Source of the DNA: Opitutus sp. GAS368
GTDB taxonomy: Bacteria > Verrucomicrobiota > Verrucomicrobiia > Opitutales > UBA953
Reading direction: 5' to 3'
DNA: 5,601 nucleotides
NCBI GenBank assembly: GCA_945906115.1
Contig: CAMDQP010000071.1
Location: 1-5,601 of the forward strand
The translations under genes and the position numbers were made by a program. Under the pieces are notes generated by a model. That model ran no database searches. It was given only the letters and a program-made list of their open reading frames with translations, and was not told the origin of the DNA. Each line of letters starts with the position of its first letter. Within the stretch, counting starts at the first letter, position 1. Shown piece after piece: positions 1 to 5,386 of the stretch.

Positions 1-1058
1 TCGGCGTGTCCGCCGGTGACGAGCGCCGTGTGGGCGGCCGCGAAGGCCGTCTCGAGCGTCGCAGCGCCGAACGGAGCCAGGTCGAACTCACAATCCTTCT
101 CGGTGGCCGTGCAGGGAGAGTGGTCGGAGCAGATCGCGTCGATCGTACCGTCGACGAGCGCAGCGATGAGCGCGAGGCGGTCGGCTTCCTCGCGGAGGGG
201 CGGATTCGTCTTCAGGCTCGTGCCGTAGTGGGCCAGCGCGGCGTCGGTGAGGAGTAGGTGCAGGGCGGAGACTTCGGCCGTGACCGAGAGCTGCTTCGCC
301 TTGGCGCGACGGACGATGTCGGCGGAGCCGCCGGAGGAAAGGTGCTGCAGGTGGATGCGGGCCTTCGTGAGTTCGGCGAGCAGGCAGTCGCTTGAGACCA
401 CGACTTCTTCGGCGGTGCGGGGCAGGCCGCGGAGGCCGAGGCGAAGGGACCAGGCGCCTTCGTGCATCTGGCCGCCTTCGGTCATGCTGCTGTCCTGGCA
501 ATGGTCGAGTACTACCAGGTCGAACATCGCGGCGTATTCTAGCGCGCGGCGCATGATCTCGTTATTCTGGACGCCCGAGGTCGTGTCGGTGACGGCGACC
601 ACGCCGGCCTTCTTCATCGTGCCGAGAGGGGCGAGGGCCTGGCCTTCATGGCCTTTCGTCAGGGTGCCGGCGGGCAGCACGCGGACCGCGGCGTCGCGGG
701 CGCAGATTTCTCGCAGGAGCTGAATCGTGCCGACGTTGTCCGCCGCAGGCAGCGAGTCGGGCATCGTGACGACCGTTGTGAAACCGCCGGCGGCGGCGGC
801 GCGGGTGCCGGTGTGAATCGTCTCGCGGGCCGTGCGGCCGGGTTCGCCGAGGCGGCAGTTCAGGTCGACGAAGCCTGGGGCGACCACGAGGTCCGTGCCG
901 TCGATGACGCGGGCCTTGGCCTGGTCGGCGGCGGAGAGCTGGTCAACAAACTTGCCGTCGAGGGCGAACACATCGCCCTTGGCTTCATCGCGCTTCGCGG
1001 AGGGATCGATCACGCGGGCGCCGCGAATCCAGAGAGGGGAGTTATCGGCGGGATTCAT
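1..1058 (-). CDS. pyrC': Dihydroorotase-family protein, probably non-catalytic PyrC' partner of PyrB (3' end beyond window)
   Basis: The 352 visible residues have the dihydroorotase/amidohydrolase layout. A short N-terminal beta part (WIRGARVIDPS, 10-20) leads into the barrel entry at 60-74, then KTNPPLR (283-289) and IDAICSDHSPC (306-316). Active members of this family carry D-x-H-x-H-L-R-E-P-G after the barrel entry. Here it reads DLNCRLGEPG, so both metal-binding His are lost (N67, R69) and the carboxylate-binding Arg is Gly71. The usual DDG is DTT (158-160) and the usual P-H-H is A-L-H (265-267). H186, H239, N285 and D312 are kept. Pseudomonas PyrC' likewise has Asn at the first His and is a structural subunit of aspartate carbamoyltransferase; I infer the same role here. 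The ATG lies in an ATGA overlap with the pyrB stop, and a GGAG 10 bases upstream, inside pyrB, is a possible ribosome site. The C-terminus (about 70 residues by family length) is outside the window. It could still have some other hydrolase activity. Confidence 0.9.
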   Translation of the reverse strand, partial: MNPADNSPLWIRGARVIDPSAKRDEAKGDVFALDGKFVDQLSAADQAKARVIDGTDLVVAPGFVDLNCRLGEPGRTARETIHTGTRAAAAGGFTTVVTMPDSLPAADNVGTIQLLREICARDAAVRVLPAGTLTKGHEGQALAPLGTMKKAGVVAVTDTTSGVQNNEIMRRALEYAAMFDLVVLDHCQDSSMTEGGQMHEGAWSLRLGLRGLPRTAEEVVVSSDCLLAELTKARIHLQHLSSGGSADIVRRAKAKQLSVTAEVSALHLLLTDAALAHYGTSLKTNPPLREEADRLALIAALVDGTIDAICSDHSPCTATEKDCEFDLAPFGAATLETAFAAAHTALVTGGHA

Positions 1059-1996
1059 CGGCTAATGGCTCCGGTGCAGAGGTGAAGGACGGCCATACGG
1101 ACGGCGACGCCGTTCCGCACTTGTTCGAGGATGACCGAGCGGGGACCATCGGCGACTTCGCTTTCGACTTCGACACCGCGGTTGATGGGGCCCGGGTGCA
1201 TCACAATTGCCTCGGGCTTGAGCCAGGCGGCGCGTTCAGCGTTGAGGCCGAACTGCGAGGAGTATTCGCCGAGCGAGGGGAAGTGGGTCGTCGTCTGACG
1301 CTCATGCTGAATGCGCAGGAGCATGACCGCGTCGCAGTCCTTCAGGGCTTCCTTCAGGTCATGGACGATACGGACCTGCGGGAAGGCTTCCTTCAGCGAG
1401 GTCGGGACGAGCGTCGCGGGGCCGGCGAGAGTGACCTGCGCGCCGAGCTTCGAGAGGCAGAGGATGTTGGAGCGGGCGACGCGGCTGAAGAGGATGTCGC
1501 CGAGGATGGTGACCTTGAGGCCTTCGACCTTGCCGAAGCGCTGGCGGAGCGTGAAGGCGTCGAGCAGGGCCTGCGTCGGGTGTTCGTGGGCGCCGTCGCC
1601 GGCGTTGATCACCGAGATGTCGAGGACCGAGCCCAGGTAGCGGGCCGAGCCGGCGGAGGAGTGGCGCATCACAATCGCGTCGACGCCCATCGCGCAGATG
1701 TTCATCGCCGTGTCGCGGAGCGTCTCGCCCTTCACGAGGGAGGAGGCCGTCGTATTGATTGAGACCACTTCGGCGCCGAGCTTCTTGGCTGAGATTTCGA
1801 AGGCCGTGCGGGTGCGGGTGCTCGGCTCGAGGAAGAGATTCACCACCGTGCGGCCTTTCATCAGGTCGAGGCCCTTACCCGGCGCGAGCGCGGGCAGGAA
1901 CTGGTCGGCTTGGCGGAAGAGCAGTTCGATCTCGGCTCGGGAAAGCTCTTCGATGCCGGTCAGGTCTTTTTTCGTCCAGGTGTCTTGTGGGGCCAT
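1055..1996 (-). CDS. pyrB: Aspartate carbamoyltransferase catalytic subunit
   Basis: Condenses carbamoyl phosphate with L-aspartate to N-carbamoyl-aspartate, the committed step of UMP synthesis in the cytoplasm. With the start at 1996 the protein is 313 residues (E. coli PyrB is 311). The carbamoyl-phosphate loop is S59-T60-R61-T62-R63-T64. The mobile-loop SxxxK is S85/K89 in SLVKGET. R111 (MRHSSAGS), H139/Q142 (HPTQ), R172 (GDILFSRVARSN), R228/Q230 (LRIQHER) and the HPGP loop at 267-270 complete the active site, so it should be active. An in-frame ATG at 2035 would add 13 residues (MVLTSLGPPEPHR) that look non-coding and contain an inverted repeat; the family-like N-terminus (W-T-K-K-D-L) begins just after the ATG at 1996. 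Neither start has a clear Shine-Dalgarno. It overlaps the downstream pyrC' by 4 bases, which suggests coupled synthesis of two subunits. No pyrI regulatory-chain gene is seen in the window. Confidence 0.96.
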   Translation of the reverse strand: MAPQDTWTKKDLTGIEELSRAEIELLFRQADQFLPALAPGKGLDLMKGRTVVNLFLEPSTRTRTAFEISAKKLGAEVVSINTTASSLVKGETLRDTAMNICAMGVDAIVMRHSSAGSARYLGSVLDISVINAGDGAHEHPTQALLDAFTLRQRFGKVEGLKVTILGDILFSRVARSNILCLSKLGAQVTLAGPATLVPTSLKEAFPQVRIVHDLKEALKDCDAVMLLRIQHERQTTTHFPSLGEYSSQFGLNAERAAWLKPEAIVMHPGPINRGVEVESEVADGPRSVILEQVRNGVAVRMAVLHLCTGAISR

Positions 1997-2015
1997 GCGG
2001 TGAGGTTCCGGTGGC

Positions 2016-2030
2016 CCTAACGAGGTTAGG
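2016..2030. repeat. Small inverted repeat in the pyrB leader
   Basis: CCTAAC and GTTAGG form a perfect 6-bp stem around a 3-base loop. If pyrB starts at 1996 this lies in the leader, 20-34 bases before the start codon. If pyrB starts at 2035 it lies inside the first codons. It might be an operator or an RNA hairpin affecting initiation; a chance repeat of this size is also possible. Confidence 0.4.
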
Positions 2031-2056
2031 ACCATTGGGAAGGTGGGGAGGGACGG

Positions 2057-2070
2057 CCCTTGGTCAAGGG
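2057..2070. repeat. Palindrome upstream of pyrB
   Basis: CCCTTGGTCAAGGG is a 14-base near-perfect palindrome: 6-bp arms CCCTTG/CAAGGG with 2 central bases. It lies 61-74 bases before the preferred pyrB start and downstream (in minus-strand order) of the G/C-rich hexamer repeats. Its symmetry would suit a dimeric repressor site or a short hairpin. No -10/-35 pair could be assigned around it, so a regulatory role is only a suggestion. Confidence 0.35.
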
Positions 2071-2086
2071 ATTAGAGGATAGCGAA

Positions 2087-2123
2087 GGGGTAGGGGTAGG
2101 GGCAGGGGTCGGGGTAGGGGAGG
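2087..2123 (+). repeat. GGGGTA-type hexamer repeat, G-quadruplex motif
   Basis: Six GGGG tracts occur every six bases, separated by TA, TA, CA, TC and TA, followed by AGG. Four or more G4 tracts with 2-base loops is a textbook G-quadruplex motif on the plus strand, which is the non-coding strand of the flanking minus-strand genes. The repeat units are degenerate, as expected of a tandem repeat that expanded and then drifted. It lies in the gap between trpA and pyrB. Confidence 0.8.
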
Positions 2124-2157
2124 ACAAAAGGCAGAGAGCCCCTTGTTTTGATTAACT

Positions 2158-2174
2158 CCCCCTCCCCCTCCCCC
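2158..2174 (-). repeat. Three GGGGGA units just after the trpA stop
   Basis: Read on the minus strand this is three runs of five G separated by single A, beginning 6 bases after the trpA stop codon, so it would lie in the trpA mRNA 3' end. Three runs are one short of a classical intramolecular quadruplex. The tract is complementary, with about one mismatch per six bases, to the GGGGTA array 35 bases away, so the two could form a long imperfect stem in the transcript. Confidence 0.7.
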
Positions 2175-2179
2175 TTGAA

Positions 2180-2971
2180 TTATTTCGCGAGTAGTTCCCG
2201 GACCTTCGCACCGATGGCGGCGGCGGCTTCGCTCTTATTATCCTTATGGGCGGCGACGACGTTGACGAGCGCGCTGCCGACGACCACGCCGTCGGCGACC
2301 TTGGCGATGGCCTGGACGTGCGCGGCGGTGGAGACTCCGAAACCGACGCAGATCGGCAGCGAAGTGTGCTTGCGGATTTCGGCGACGGCGGACGAAAGAT
2401 TGGCGGCCAGTTCGGAGCGCTCGCCGGTCACGCCTTCGCGTGAGACGTAGTAGATGAAACCGGAAGCGACCTTGGCGATGAGGCCGATGCGCGCGGGCGG
2501 GGTGGTCGGTGCCACGATGAAGATATTAGCGAGGCTGTGTTTTTTCGAGGCTGCGATTAGCTCGTCGGCTTCTTCGGGCGGGCAGTCGAGGACGAGCAGG
2601 CCGTCGGCACCGGCTTCGCGGACTTTGGCGCAGTAGCTGTCGAGGCCGAACGAGAACAGCAGGTTGTAATAGCAATAGAGCACGATCGGCTTGTCGGTGC
2701 CGGCGCGCACCGCACGGAGCACGTCAAGCAGGCCGTCGTAGGTCATACCGCCTTCGAGGGCACGCTGGGCCGCGAGCTGGTTCGTCAGGCCGTCAGCGAG
2801 CGGATCGGAGAAGGGCACGCCCACCTCGAGCACGTCCGCGCCGTTCTGCGCCAGGGAAAGGAGAATGGCTTTGGAGGTCTCGACGTCGGGGTCACCGGCG
2901 CAGACGTAGCTCACGAAGGCCGGGCGGCCTTCGGCTTTGCAGCGGGCGAACGTCTGGGCTAAGCGATCCAT
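2180..2971 (-). CDS. trpA: Tryptophan synthase alpha subunit
   Basis: Cleaves indole-3-glycerol phosphate to indole and glyceraldehyde-3-phosphate; the indole is passed to TrpB in the alpha2beta2 complex. The protein is 263 residues (E. coli 268) and spans a full TIM barrel. Catalytic Glu49 (VLEVGVPFSDP, 47-57) and Asp60 (PLADG) are at exactly the E. coli positions. The YYN (101-103), REGVTG (178-183) and phosphate-binding GFG (210-212) and GSA (232-234) segments are present. The Pro usual after ADG is Leu62. The reading frame stays open upstream to 3157, but that extension reads through the reverse complement of the tRNA gene, so ATG at 2971 is chosen; it opens the typical MDRLAQTF...PAFVSYVCAGDPD N-terminus. 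There is no Shine-Dalgarno before it (C/T-rich). trpB is not adjacent: upstream is the divergent tRNA, downstream (144-183 bases) pyrB. Confidence 0.97.
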   Translation of the reverse strand: MDRLAQTFARCKAEGRPAFVSYVCAGDPDVETSKAILLSLAQNGADVLEVGVPFSDPLADGLTNQLAAQRALEGGMTYDGLLDVLRAVRAGTDKPIVLYCYYNLLFSFGLDSYCAKVREAGADGLLVLDCPPEEADELIAASKKHSLANIFIVAPTTPPARIGLIAKVASGFIYYVSREGVTGERSELAANLSSAVAEIRKHTSLPICVGFGVSTAAHVQAIAKVADGVVVGSALVNVVAAHKDNKSEAAAAIGAKVRELLAK

Positions 2972-3075
2972 AGGCGGAAGGAAGCCGGGTTTGGTCCGGA
3001 GGGCAAGGCGAAGGCGAACCAGGCCCGCTTTCCCGGGTTGCCAATCGAGGGTACGTCCGCACTTTTGGGGCGTCG

Positions 3076-3156
3076 GCCCAAGTGGTGGAACGGTATACAC
3101 ATCAGACTTAAAATCTGCCGCCGAAAGGCTTACCGGTTCGAGTCCGGTCTTGGGCA
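3076..3156 (+). tRNA. tRNA-Leu (anticodon UAA)
   Basis: The sequence folds as a class II tRNA. The acceptor stem is perfect: GCCCAAG (3076-3082) with CTTGGGC (3149-3155), followed by discriminator A3156. The D arm is GTG/CAC with GG in the loop. The anticodon loop CTTAAAA (3107-3113) holds TAA at 3109-3111. The long variable arm is GCC-GAAA-GGC and the T arm is ACCGG-TTCGAGT-CCGGT. The outermost anticodon-stem pair (T-C) is mismatched. The 3' CCA is not encoded (CGA follows), so it must be added by the nucleotidyltransferase. It reads UUA, and UUG by wobble. It is divergent from trpA with about 100 bases between them; no clear promoter hexamers were found there. Confidence 0.96.
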
Positions 3157-3166
3157 CGACAACACG

Positions 3167-3198
3167 AAACAGGCCGCACGAGTGGTGCGGCCTGTTTT
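3167..3198 (+). terminator. Intrinsic terminator of tRNA-Leu
   Basis: A 13-bp perfect stem (AAACAGGCCGCAC with GTGCGGCCTGTTT) surrounds a 5-base loop GAGTG and ends in TTTT, 10 bases after the mature tRNA end. This is a textbook rho-independent terminator for the plus strand. Read on the minus strand the stem ends in TTT followed by CG, so it might weakly stop transcripts coming from the yhhQ side as well. Confidence 0.92.
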
Positions 3199-3220
3199 CC
3201 CGATTCCGGGATAAATAAGT

Positions 3221-3246
3221 CCAGAGTCCTAGCTACGGGACTCTGG
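3221..3246 (-). terminator. Possible minus-strand terminator hairpin
   Basis: CCAGAGTCC and GGACTCTGG form a 9-bp perfect stem around an 8-base loop. On the minus strand the stem is followed by ACTTATTTAT, a weak T-rich tail, so it could end transcription coming leftward from yhhQ or from an unseen small RNA and protect the convergent tRNA. On the plus strand it is followed by GGGTCGGG and would not terminate. Confidence 0.4.
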
Positions 3247-3336
3247 GGTCGGGTACGGAGAGTTTGAATTCTGATTCCGTTAGTCGCCCTCGCGACTTAT
3301 GCGTCCTTTATAAGGGAGGCTCTTACCTGAGTGAAA

Positions 3337-3377
3337 TTGACTGAGCGTGTTGTGCTCATCCCCCAAGGTGTTGTCAA
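3337..3377. repeat. Nested inverted repeat
   Basis: The outer arms TTGAC/GTCAA enclose inner arms TGAGC (3342-3346) and GCTCA (3354-3358), with a 14-base asymmetric bulge before the outer closing arm. The continuous left arm and nested pairing are more than a single chance hairpin, but each stem is only 5 bp. This is the most RNA-like element of the gene-free stretch. Confidence 0.35.
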
Positions 3378-3421
3378 CGGATTCGTCGAAAACCCTGATA
3401 ATATGACAGAAAGGTCGATTG

Positions 3422-3439
3422 GAGGCCATTAAAGGCCTC
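3422..3439 (-). terminator. Hairpin just after the yhhQ stop
   Basis: GAGGCC and GGCCTC pair around a 6-base loop, starting 19 bases past the yhhQ stop codon on the minus strand. Position suits a 3'-end hairpin for yhhQ, but CAATCG follows in place of a T tract, so it may stabilise the mRNA end and may not terminate by itself. Confidence 0.35.
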
Positions 3440-3458
3440 TAAAACGGGGTGCCACCGG

Positions 3459-4163
3459 TCAGCGCTTGAGGCTGAAGGGCGTGAAATCGGTGTCGGTGTC
3501 GAACGCATCGACGCCTTCGGCCTCCTTCAGCTTGGCACAGACGATGGTCGTCACGGGCGTCATGATTACCTCGACGAGCACCTTGAAGACCCAATTGGCG
3601 AACATCACGGCGAGGAGTGTCTGCGGGCTCCAGATGCCGATGAAAGCGAGCGGGTAGAAGATCAGGCTGTCAACGCCCTGGCCGACGAAGGTCGAGCCGA
3701 TGAAGCGGGCCCACGGATGCTTACCGCCCATGCGCACCTTCATCTTTGCGAGCACGTAGGAGTTGAGGAAGTCGCCGACGAAGAACGCGACGATCGAGCC
3801 GAGCGCGATCCGCCAACCGCCGCCGAAGCACGTCTCAAGGGCGGGTTGCAGTTGCGCGCTGAACGGTTCGTTCGGGCTGGCCGGCATCGCGAGCACGACC
3901 CAGGTCATCACCGTCGCGAAGAGCATGGCACCGAAGCCCGCCCAGATCACGCGGCGCGCGAGGGCGTAGCCGTAGACTTCCGTGAGGATGTCGCCGAAGA
4001 TATACGATAGCGGGAAGAACAGATTGCCCGCGCCGAAGTCGGTCTTGCCGAAGAAGGGCAGGTCGAGCTGCACGACCTTCGCTGGGCCGATGAGGTTCGA
4101 GCAGAGTAGCACCGCGACGAACGCGCCGAGGATGAGGTCGTAGTAGCGAAAGCTGCGGGTCAT
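3459..4163 (-). CDS. yhhQ: Queuosine precursor transporter (YhhQ/VUT family, DUF165)
   Basis: Inner-membrane protein of the COG1738 family; E. coli YhhQ imports preQ0/preQ1 for queuosine modification of GUN-anticodon tRNAs. The 234 residues show about six hydrophobic segments, roughly 8-26, 46-62, 72-93, 117-138, 156-177 and 182-208. The family signature FPLSYIFGDILTEVYGYALARR (50-71) is clear, as are GDFLNSYVLAKMK (130-142) and FIGSTFVGQGVDSLIFYPLAF (154-174), whose Q-x-x-D-S is typical. There is no signal peptide. The acidic C-terminal tail (214-230) should be cytoplasmic. The ATG at 4163 opens a normal N-terminus (MTRSFRYYDLILGAF). No Shine-Dalgarno precedes it. It is 53 bases downstream of the hydrolase gene, in the same direction; cotranscription is possible. 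No queuosine synthesis gene or recognisable preQ1 riboswitch is seen nearby. Confidence 0.93.
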   Translation of the reverse strand: MTRSFRYYDLILGAFVAVLLCSNLIGPAKVVQLDLPFFGKTDFGAGNLFFPLSYIFGDILTEVYGYALARRVIWAGFGAMLFATVMTWVVLAMPASPNEPFSAQLQPALETCFGGGWRIALGSIVAFFVGDFLNSYVLAKMKVRMGGKHPWARFIGSTFVGQGVDSLIFYPLAFIGIWSPQTLLAVMFANWVFKVLVEVIMTPVTTIVCAKLKEAEGVDAFDTDTDFTPFSLKR

Positions 4164-4192
4164 CGTCGGTTAGGGTGAAAGAATTATGCCCG

Positions 4193-4213
4193 TTCGCCAG
4201 CGGGGAGGGCGAA
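4193..4213. repeat. Inverted repeat between the hydrolase gene and yhhQ
   Basis: TTCGCC and GGCGAA (6-bp arms, 9-base loop) lie just after the hydrolase stop on the minus strand. No T tract follows in the minus direction (CGGGCATAATTC), so it is not a good terminator. A CATAAT farther along (4182-4187) resembles a -10 box for yhhQ, but no matching -35 was found. Confidence 0.3.
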
Positions 4214-4216
4214 AAA

Positions 4217-5386
4217 TCAGCGGCCGAGGGCGGCTTTGATGAAGGGCTCGAAGATGTCGGCCTGGCGGTGGAAGCCGAGGTCGCTGGCGTGCGAGCCGTC
4301 CGTGGCGCCGTCGGCGTCGTCGCCGTAAAGGTGGTCGCCGGGCACGTAGGACAGGCCTTTAACGCCTTCCTTCACGAGCTGCTCATAAGCGGCCTTGAGT
4401 GCGGCGTGGTTCTCATCGTGGTGCTTGCGCAGCGAGGCCTTGAGCCACGAGTCGGTGTTGCGACGGTCTTCGACGAGGATGATCGGGGTGTCGGGGCGGG
4501 CGGCGCGGAGCTGCTTCACGAGCGGCACGCATTTCTCAGTAACGGCCGCCGCGTTCATGTTCGGGAGGCAGTCGATGACGTAGGCGGCGGCGTCGATGCG
4601 CACAAGGAAATCGCCGACGGCCTGGTCCATGCGGCCGTTACCGGAGAAGCCGAGGTTAACGACCGGCACATCGAAGCGGCGGCCGAGGATGGCGGTATGC
4701 ACCATGCCCGGGCGGCTGGCGCAGGCGCCGTGCGTGATCGAGGTGCCGTAGAACACGACGGGTTTAGCGCGCGGCTTGAGGCCGACGAATTTCTTGCCCT
4801 CAGGCACGCCGACATTGAGGAACTCGACACCGTTGTAGAGCGGGAGGTAGATCGCGTATTCGCGTTCACCGGCGTCGAGCCCGTCGGCGAGGCGGAGTTT
4901 CATCTCTTGCGCACCGGGGCGGGCGACTTGCACCCAGCGCCACTTACCGTCTTTGTCGCGGGCGTAGAGGTCGAGGCCGCTGACGCCGGTGGCGGGCATG
5001 TGCGGCTGCTCGAGCTTGGCCTTGGTGACCTTGTAGTGGGCGTAGATTGTCGTGGCGTCGGTGCGGAAGCGGAACATCTGGCCCGCGCTGTCGCGGCTCA
5101 GGCCCCACACGGCAGGCGTGACCTTGCCGTCGGCTTCGGCGGGCAGGCGGTCGAAATAGCTCTTACGCTCCGCGTCGGGAAAGGCGCGGCCTTCGAGGTC
5201 GGTCTCACGGACGTCATGCCAGGTGACCTTCTCGTCCGCGGGGATGGCGAAACGGTCCACGGATTTCGGCGCGGCCTTAGCGGCCGGGGCTTTCGCGGCG
5301 GTCTTGGTCTGCTGAGCGAAGCCGGCGGAGCTGGCGCAGAGCAGGGCGACGAGGAGGGCGATGGTCTTCATGGTCATGGAAATCAC
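4217..5386 (-). CDS. Exported SGNH/GDSL-type hydrolase with N-terminal GxDLY domain
   Basis: Probably a secreted or periplasmic esterase; the substrate is unknown (acetylated glycans are common for relatives). Numbering is from the GTG at 5386, giving 389 residues. A signal peptide fits MKTIALLVALLCASSAGFA (6-24) with cleavage before QQ, followed by an Ala/Lys/Pro-rich linker to about 42. The N-terminal beta domain carries the GxDLY motif (G137-L-D-L-Y141) that names Pfam GxDLY, and the second domain is Lipase_GDSL_3-like. The nucleophile is Ser216 in YGTSITHG, the oxyanion glycines lie in NLGFSGNG (244-251), Asn is in DCLPNMN (272-278), and the catalytic D363/H366 pair is in DGSHASDLGF. All catalytic blocks are present. 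The GTG overlaps the upstream stop (GTGA), but ATG at 5377 or 5371 would give a more canonical signal peptide; no Shine-Dalgarno decides between them. Confidence 0.92.
   Translation of the reverse strand: MISMTMKTIALLVALLCASSAGFAQQTKTAAKAPAAKAAPKSVDRFAIPADEKVTWHDVRETDLEGRAFPDAERKSYFDRLPAEADGKVTPAVWGLSRDSAGQMFRFRTDATTIYAHYKVTKAKLEQPHMPATGVSGLDLYARDKDGKWRWVQVARPGAQEMKLRLADGLDAGEREYAIYLPLYNGVEFLNVGVPEGKKFVGLKPRAKPVVFYGTSITHGACASRPGMVHTAILGRRFDVPVVNLGFSGNGRMDQAVGDFLVRIDAAAYVIDCLPNMNAAAVTEKCVPLVKQLRAARPDTPIILVEDRRNTDSWLKASLRKHHDENHAALKAAYEQLVKEGVKGLSYVPGDHLYGDDADGATDGSHASDLGFHRQADIFEPFIKAALGR

Larger units (their letters stand above)
3199..3458. other. Gene-free stretch between two convergent genes, with several inverted repeats
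   Basis: No convincing gene was found between the tRNA terminator and the yhhQ stop. The stretch is visibly less G+C rich than its neighbours. It holds small hairpins at 3198-3211, 3221-3246, 3282-3297, 3337-3377 and 3422-3439. On the minus strand there is a 49-codon frame (3429 to 3280) and a 20-codon frame (3359 to 3297). Neither has the third-position G/C bias of the neighbouring genes or a well-spaced ribosome site, so both are probably chance. The region might encode a small structured RNA, but no known RNA family is recognised. Confidence 0.5.

Noticed and set aside
1082..1762. 226-codon open frame on the plus strand
   Set aside because: It is antisense to pyrB, with Arg/Asp/Glu/Val-rich shadow composition and no recognisable domain.
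1997..2035. 13-residue N-terminal extension of PyrB from ATG 2035
   Set aside because: The added residues do not resemble a PyrB N-terminus and overlap an inverted repeat; the 313-residue form matches family length. It is not fully excluded, because some PyrB proteins have N-terminal extensions.
2972..3157. 62-residue N-terminal extension of TrpA
   Set aside because: It translates the reverse complement of the tRNA-Leu gene and the spacer; the family N-terminus starts at the ATG at 2971.
3297..3359. 20-codon minus-strand frame preceded by GGGGG
   Set aside because: The G run abuts the ATG, too close to act as a ribosome site, and the frame is too short to support.
3371..3402. TTGTCA ... GATAAT promoter-like pair on the plus strand
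   Set aside because: The spacer is 20 bases, longer than sigma-70 promoters allow, and no plus-strand gene follows.
3280..3429. 49-codon minus-strand frame in the gene-free stretch
   Set aside because: It lacks the strong third-position G/C bias of neighbouring genes, has no ribosome site, and its start lies within a hairpin; likely chance.
4164..4216. Possible preQ1 riboswitch ahead of yhhQ
   Set aside because: The 53-base gap shows no preQ1 aptamer pattern that I can recognise; the only structure is a short inverted repeat.
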